Below, in pieces: positions 58,052-64,000 of a stretch of DNA of 64,000 nt. Within the stretch, counting starts at the first letter, position 1; every line of letters begins with the position of its first letter. The notes under the pieces were generated by a model. The model ran no database searches. It saw only the letters and a list, made by a program, of their open reading frames with translations, and had not been told where the DNA came from. Source of the DNA: JAEZBP01 sp963832725 (GTDB lineage: Bacteria > Myxococcota_A > Polyangia > Polyangiales > Sandaracinaceae); NCBI GenBank assembly GCA_963832725.1, contig CAWHVG010000002.1:620001-684000 (forward strand), given 5' to 3'. A program made the translations under genes and the position numbers.

Positions 58052-59806
58052 ATGACCACGACACCAGCCAAAGAGCGGCTCATCGAGACCATCCGCGCGT
58101 CGATCATAGGCGACCAGCAGGTGCTCGACGGCCCCTACGGTCCGCGCCGCGTGACCTACGCCGATTACACGGCCTCGGGTCGTTCGCTGACGTTCATCGA
58201 GGACTTCATCCGGTACGAGGTGTTGCCGCTCTACGCCAACACGCACACCGAATCCTCCGGCACCGCGCTGCAGACCACCCGCTTCCGCGAGGACGCGCGC
58301 GAGATCATCAAGGCGGCGGTCGGCGGCGACGATCGGGACGTGGTGGTGTTCACCGGCTCGGGGGCGACGTCCGCCATCGGCAAGCTCATCGACGTCCTCG
58401 GGCTGCGCATCCCGCACGAGCTGGACCAGCGCTACGCCCTCAGCGATCGCATCCCGCAGAACGAGCGTCCGGTCGTCTTCATCGGACCCTACGAGCACCA
58501 CAGCAACGAGCTGCCGTGGCGCGAGTCCATCTGTGACGTGGTCACGATCATGGAGGACGCGGACGGGCACATCTGCTTGAGCCATCTGGCCGAGGAGCTG
58601 GCCCGCTACGGCGATCGGCCGCTGAAGATCGGGTCGTTCTCGGCGGCGTCGAACGTGACGGGCATCGGCTCGGACACGCGGGCGACCAGCGCGCTCCTGC
58701 ACAAGCATGGCGCCCTGGCGTTCTGGGACTTCGCCGCGGCCGGTCCCTACGTGAAGATCGAGATGAACATGGAGGACGAAGAGCCCGATGGGCACCTCGT
58801 CTACAAAGACGCCGTCTTCCTCTCGCCTCACAAGTTCATCGGTGGGCCGGGCACGCCGGGCGTGCTGGTGGCGAAGCGAAAGCTCTTTCGCAACGCCGTC
58901 CCCGCGCTCCCGGGAGGCGGCACGGTCGCCTACGTGAACCCGAAGGAGCACCGCTACCTCGAGGATCCGCAGCATCGCGAGGAAGGCGGGACGCCGGCGA
59001 TCGTCGAGTCGATCCGTGCCGGGCTCGTGTTCCAGCTCAAGGAAGCCGTCGGCCACGACGTCATCCGCGCCAAGGAAGCCGGCTTCATCCAACGGGCCAT
59101 CGCGAGCTGGGACGAGAACCCGAACATCTCCATCCTCGGCAACCACGACGCGTGGCGGCTGTCGATCGTGAGCTTCGTGGTGCGTCACGGGGACCGCTAC
59201 CTGCACCACAACTTCGTCGCGACGCTCCTGAACGATCTCTTCGGGATCCAGGCGCGCGCCGGCTGCTCGTGCGCCGGTCCCTACGGCCACCGCCTGCTCG
59301 GCATCGACCTGAACACGTCCAGGGCGTTCGAGCGCGAGATTGTCGGCGGCTGCGAAGGGGTCAAGCCCGGCTGGGTCCGGGTGAACTTCAACTACTTCCT
59401 GTCCGAGCCCGTGTTCGAGTTCCTGCTGGAAGCGGTCCACATCGTCGCCAACGAGGGCTGGAAGCTCCTCCCTCACTACCGCTTCGAGCCCTCGACGGGG
59501 CTCTGGCACCACCTGGGCGGCCGGCCGGACGCGCCGATGCGGTTGACCGACGTCAGCTACCGCTCCGGCAAGCTGGAGTACCGCTCCCGCCACGCCACCG
59601 AGCCCGAGTGGGCGCTGGCGGGCTACCTCGAGGAGGCGCGCCAGCTCATCGCCCGCGCCGAGAGCGACCCCACCGAGGTGCAGGCCCCGCCGCTGAGCGA
59701 AGACTTCGAGACGTTGCGCTGGTTCCCGCTGCCGAACGAGGTGAGCGCCGAGCTGGCCGGCGAGGTCGAGCCGTCGGCCCACGACGTTCCGCTCCATCTG
59801 CGCTGA
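58052..59806 (+). CDS. Class V PLP-dependent aminotransferase, cysteine-desulfurase-like
   Basis: 584 residues, longer than a SufS/NifS (about 400). PLP Lys in FLSPHKFIGGPGTPGVLV; other family parts are TGSGATSAIGK, AFWDFAAAGPYV and the late ARAGCSCAGPYGHR, whose second Cys lies where SufS keeps its active-site Cys. The last 100 residues are an extra domain. No Fe-S assembly partners are encoded nearby, so a role in sulfur supply is only suggested by the Cys. The ATG at 58052 is the first one. Confidence 0.8.
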   Translation: MTTTPAKERLIETIRASIIGDQQVLDGPYGPRRVTYADYTASGRSLTFIEDFIRYEVLPLYANTHTESSGTALQTTRFREDAREIIKAAVGGDDRDVVVFTGSGATSAIGKLIDVLGLRIPHELDQRYALSDRIPQNERPVVFIGPYEHHSNELPWRESICDVVTIMEDADGHICLSHLAEELARYGDRPLKIGSFSAASNVTGIGSDTRATSALLHKHGALAFWDFAAAGPYVKIEMNMEDEEPDGHLVYKDAVFLSPHKFIGGPGTPGVLVAKRKLFRNAVPALPGGGTVAYVNPKEHRYLEDPQHREEGGTPAIVESIRAGLVFQLKEAVGHDVIRAKEAGFIQRAIASWDENPNISILGNHDAWRLSIVSFVVRHGDRYLHHNFVATLLNDLFGIQARAGCSCAGPYGHRLLGIDLNTSRAFEREIVGGCEGVKPGWVRVNFNYFLSEPVFEFLLEAVHIVANEGWKLLPHYRFEPSTGLWHHLGGRPDAPMRLTDVSYRSGKLEYRSRHATEPEWALAGYLEEARQLIARAESDPTEVQAPPLSEDFETLRWFPLPNEVSAELAGEVEPSAHDVPLHLR

Positions 59807-59990
59807 ACCGACGGCTGAAGACGCGTTCAGTCTCGTGCGACTCCCGCCGGCCAGAGCGTTCGCCAATCAGCGCTCCGCGGAACCGGTCGAGCCGACGACT
59901 TCGTGCTCGCCGGCGCGTTCGCGAGTCGGAGTCGTAGTAGGATGTGCGGGCGGGAGGCGAGCGCTTCGCTCGCCGTGGATGGGAAACGAC

Positions 59991-62162
<2,172 letters not shown>

Positions 62163-62256
62163 GGCCCTCCGTGGCGTGGGTCGAGGCGAGAGACGCCGCA
62201 GTCGATGCGCTCGCGGTCCGCTCCCGCGCCCGTCGCTCAGGTCCCTCGACCCCGTA

Positions 62257-63270
62257 GTGCCCACGCATCTGGAGAGCTACCGGCCCCTGCTGCCCGCGCT
62301 CGCGGCTGCCGGGGAGGATCCACGCCCGCTCCTCGCGTCCCTCGGCGTCGATCCGGACGCCGAGGTGGGCACGGGGAAACCGCCGGAGGCGATCGCGATG
62401 GCGCTCTTGCGGCACGGGATGCGAGAGCACGGCGAGGGCTTTGCGGTGGATGCCGGCGGCGCGCTCTCGCTCTCGGAGCTCGGCGTATACGGATACGCCT
62501 GCATCACCGCACCGGACATCCGGACGGCGATCGATCGCGCGCTGCGCTACCGGCGGCTCGTGTTCGGGAACGATGACTACTCCTGGGTTCCGGAGGCCGG
62601 CGGGATGGCGCTGGTTCGGCGGCCTCCTCCGGGCGATCCAGACGCGCTCGAGGTGCGCGGGTTGGTGGAGCTCGGGTTTTCGCAGCACGTCTCGGCGCTC
62701 CGTGAGCTGCTCGATGGCCAGCTCCCACCGCTGACCCTGGAACTCGCCCACGATCCGCCCGGCGACCGCAGCTCGCACCGGCGCGTCTTCGGGCGCGAGC
62801 CGATCTTCGGCGCGCACCGGCACGCGCTCCACCTCCCCGAGGCCCTGCTGGATTGGTCGACTCGTCACGGGCATCCGGGGTTGGCTTCGTACTTCGAGGA
62901 GCGCGCGGAGGCGGCGCTGGCGAAGGCCCCTCGGAAGGCGCCGTACACACGTCGGGTCGAGTCGATGCTCGCCCGAGGGATGACCGACGGCGCGCCGACG
63001 ATGGCCGAGGTCGCGCGCCGGCTCGGGCTCTCGGCGCGGACGCTGGCCCGACGGCTCGCGAGCGAGGGGACCCGCTATCAAGACCTGCTCGACGGCGTGC
63101 GCCGGGAGCTGGCGCTGGATCATCTCGCTCACACGGAGCTCGGGTTGGCAGAGATCGCGTACCTGCTCGGGTTCTCCGAGCCGAGCGCGTTCTCGCGGGC
63201 GGTGAAGCGCTGGACCGGGCGGACGCCGGCCGCGGTACGCCGTCGAAGTCGTTCGAAGGGCGGCCCGTAG
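62257..63270 (+). CDS. AraC-family transcriptional regulator
   Basis: 337 residues from the GTG at 62257. The N-terminal half resembles the arabinose-operon-regulator type domain (PF12625). The C-terminal two-helix-turn-helix AraC domain has PTMAEVARRLGLSARTLARR and the second GLAEIAYLLGFSEPSAFSRA. It lies about 95 bp after the beta-helix lipoprotein. Target not evident. Confidence 0.88.
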   Translation: MPTHLESYRPLLPALAAAGEDPRPLLASLGVDPDAEVGTGKPPEAIAMALLRHGMREHGEGFAVDAGGALSLSELGVYGYACITAPDIRTAIDRALRYRRLVFGNDDYSWVPEAGGMALVRRPPPGDPDALEVRGLVELGFSQHVSALRELLDGQLPPLTLELAHDPPGDRSSHRRVFGREPIFGAHRHALHLPEALLDWSTRHGHPGLASYFEERAEAALAKAPRKAPYTRRVESMLARGMTDGAPTMAEVARRLGLSARTLARRLASEGTRYQDLLDGVRRELALDHLAHTELGLAEIAYLLGFSEPSAFSRAVKRWTGRTPAAVRRRSRSKGGP

Positions 63271-63293
63271 CCCCGGCGCCGCGGCCGCCAGGC

Positions 63294-63959
63294 TCAGAGG
63301 TACGCGACCCAGGTGGCCAGCGCGACGCCCAGCGAGAACGCGAGCAAGTAGCCGGTTCGCGCGGAAGGTGTGATCGGTCGCTCCCACGCGACCAGCCCCA
63401 GCTCGGGGCTGGGCTCCAAGATGAGCACGTTGGCTAGGTTGCGCGCGAGGTGCGCGGCGGTGGCTACCCACACCGAGCCGCTCGCGAGGTAGACCACGGA
63501 CAGGCTCACACCGCCGAGCGCCCAGCCGACGACGCGGTGGCGGTTCGTCTCGCTGGTCGGCACGTGGACGAGCGTGAAGAGGAGCGAGGACAGGAGCACG
63601 GCGCCGATGACGCCGAGCGGCGCCAACACCTCCAGCAGGTATGCGCGGAAGACGACCTCTTCCATCCAGGCCGCGCACAGCAGCGTGAAGACGGTGAGCG
63701 CCAAGAGCCCGCGAGAGAGGTGCCGGAGGCGCAGGCGCGCGCCCTGCAGCCGGGCCGTGACGGACGCCAGACCGAACGTGAGCGCGGTGAGCGCGAGGGC
63801 GACGGCGACGTCGCGTGCGTCGAGGCCGAGCGCTCGTCCGACCGGCGCGCCTCCCAGGGCCAGCATGACGAGGCCGATCGCGAGGTTCGACAGCGCGGCC
63901 AGGATCAGCGCGCGCGGCGGCGGCCGCATCGAGGTGCCCCGCCGGAGCGAGACGCCCAT
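63294..63959 (-). CDS. CPBP-family intramembrane protease (5' end may extend past the window)
   Basis: Up to 221 residues with about six membrane helices. CPBP/CAAX-protease motifs: EExxxR as WMEEVVFRAYLLE, the FxxxH-type SLLFTLVHVP, and HLARNLANV (HxxxN). Some members are proteases, others are bacteriocin-processing or regulatory. The frame stays open to 64000 upstream of the ATG at 63959, so the real start could lie outside the window; an ATG at 63929 lies just before the first helix. Confidence 0.82.
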   Translation of the reverse strand: MGVSLRRGTSMRPPPRALILAALSNLAIGLVMLALGGAPVGRALGLDARDVAVALALTALTFGLASVTARLQGARLRLRHLSRGLLALTVFTLLCAAWMEEVVFRAYLLEVLAPLGVIGAVLLSSLLFTLVHVPTSETNRHRVVGWALGGVSLSVVYLASGSVWVATAAHLARNLANVLILEPSPELGLVAWERPITPSARTGYLLAFSLGVALATWVAYL

Positions 63960-64000
63960 CCGGGCGAGCGCCCGGACGGTGACCGTGGCGATGGCGGCAT

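Overview
The window is GC-rich DNA (near 70% G+C by eye) whose gene content points to a myxobacterium, probably a Sandaracinus-like member of the Polyangia. The signs are several Pkn2-type Ser/Thr kinases (one with PEGA domains), repeated ExbB/ExbD operons, many Asp-Gly-Gly-rich or Cys-rich surface lipoproteins with Myxococcus Cys-rich and fibro-slime repeats, and a TIGR04552-like protein. The taxonomy is inferred from gene content only. No rRNA, tRNA or CRISPR array was seen.

Layout. 1-8 kb: two opposed ExbB-ExbD-ExbD operons and the start of a third ExbD, next to a membrane-anchored Ser/Thr kinase. 8-19 kb: a polytopic membrane metallopeptidase-like protein, a full-length Lon whose catalytic Ser reads Ala, a TIGR04552-like protein, a PEGA-domain kinase and a lipoprotein. 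19.3-32.3 kb: a tightly coupled aryl-polyene-type type II polyketide cluster. It holds ketosynthase, chain-length-factor-like protein, FabG, second ketosynthase, flavin halogenase-like oxidoreductase, ACP, COG4648-like membrane protein, AMP ligase, glycosyltransferase, lipid acyltransferase, aromatic amino acid ammonia lyase, thioesterase and LolA. 32.3-43.5 kb: an accessory stretch of secreted proteins and esterases with duplicated gene ends, a 43-bp minisatellite, a transposase remnant and lower-G+C hypothetical genes. 43.5-47.2 kb: the MMPL exporter, a DUF3261-like lipoprotein and a TetR regulator, the first two of which usually sit beside the aryl polyene genes. 47.3-54.6 kb: a four-gene operon on the minus strand, each gene overlapping the next by 4 bp: membrane class III cyclase, Ser/Thr kinase with a pseudo-receiver tail, LysM/FecR/beta-barrel protein, OmpA/TSP3 protein. 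54.9-64 kb: Cys-rich and Gly-rich surface proteins, a class V PLP enzyme, an AraC regulator and a CPBP-family membrane protein.

Working together. The polyene genes would make an aryl starter from an aromatic amino acid (ammonia lyase plus AMP ligase on ACP), extend and reduce it (ketosynthases, FabG), possibly halogenate it, attach it to a lipid or sugar carrier (acyltransferase, glycosyltransferase) and move it to the outer membrane (LolA, MMPL, DUF3261). No dehydratase was found in the window. The ExbB/ExbD sets would energise outer-membrane processes by proton motive force. The cyclase operon looks like an envelope-sensing module joining a periplasmic sensor, a kinase and cell-wall-binding outer-membrane proteins.

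Quality. About 20 conserved genes or gene segments are interrupted by single-base shifts that leave the family signature readable in the next frame. This is most simply explained by residual indel errors in the assembly, so frameshifted genes are annotated over their full reconstructed span.
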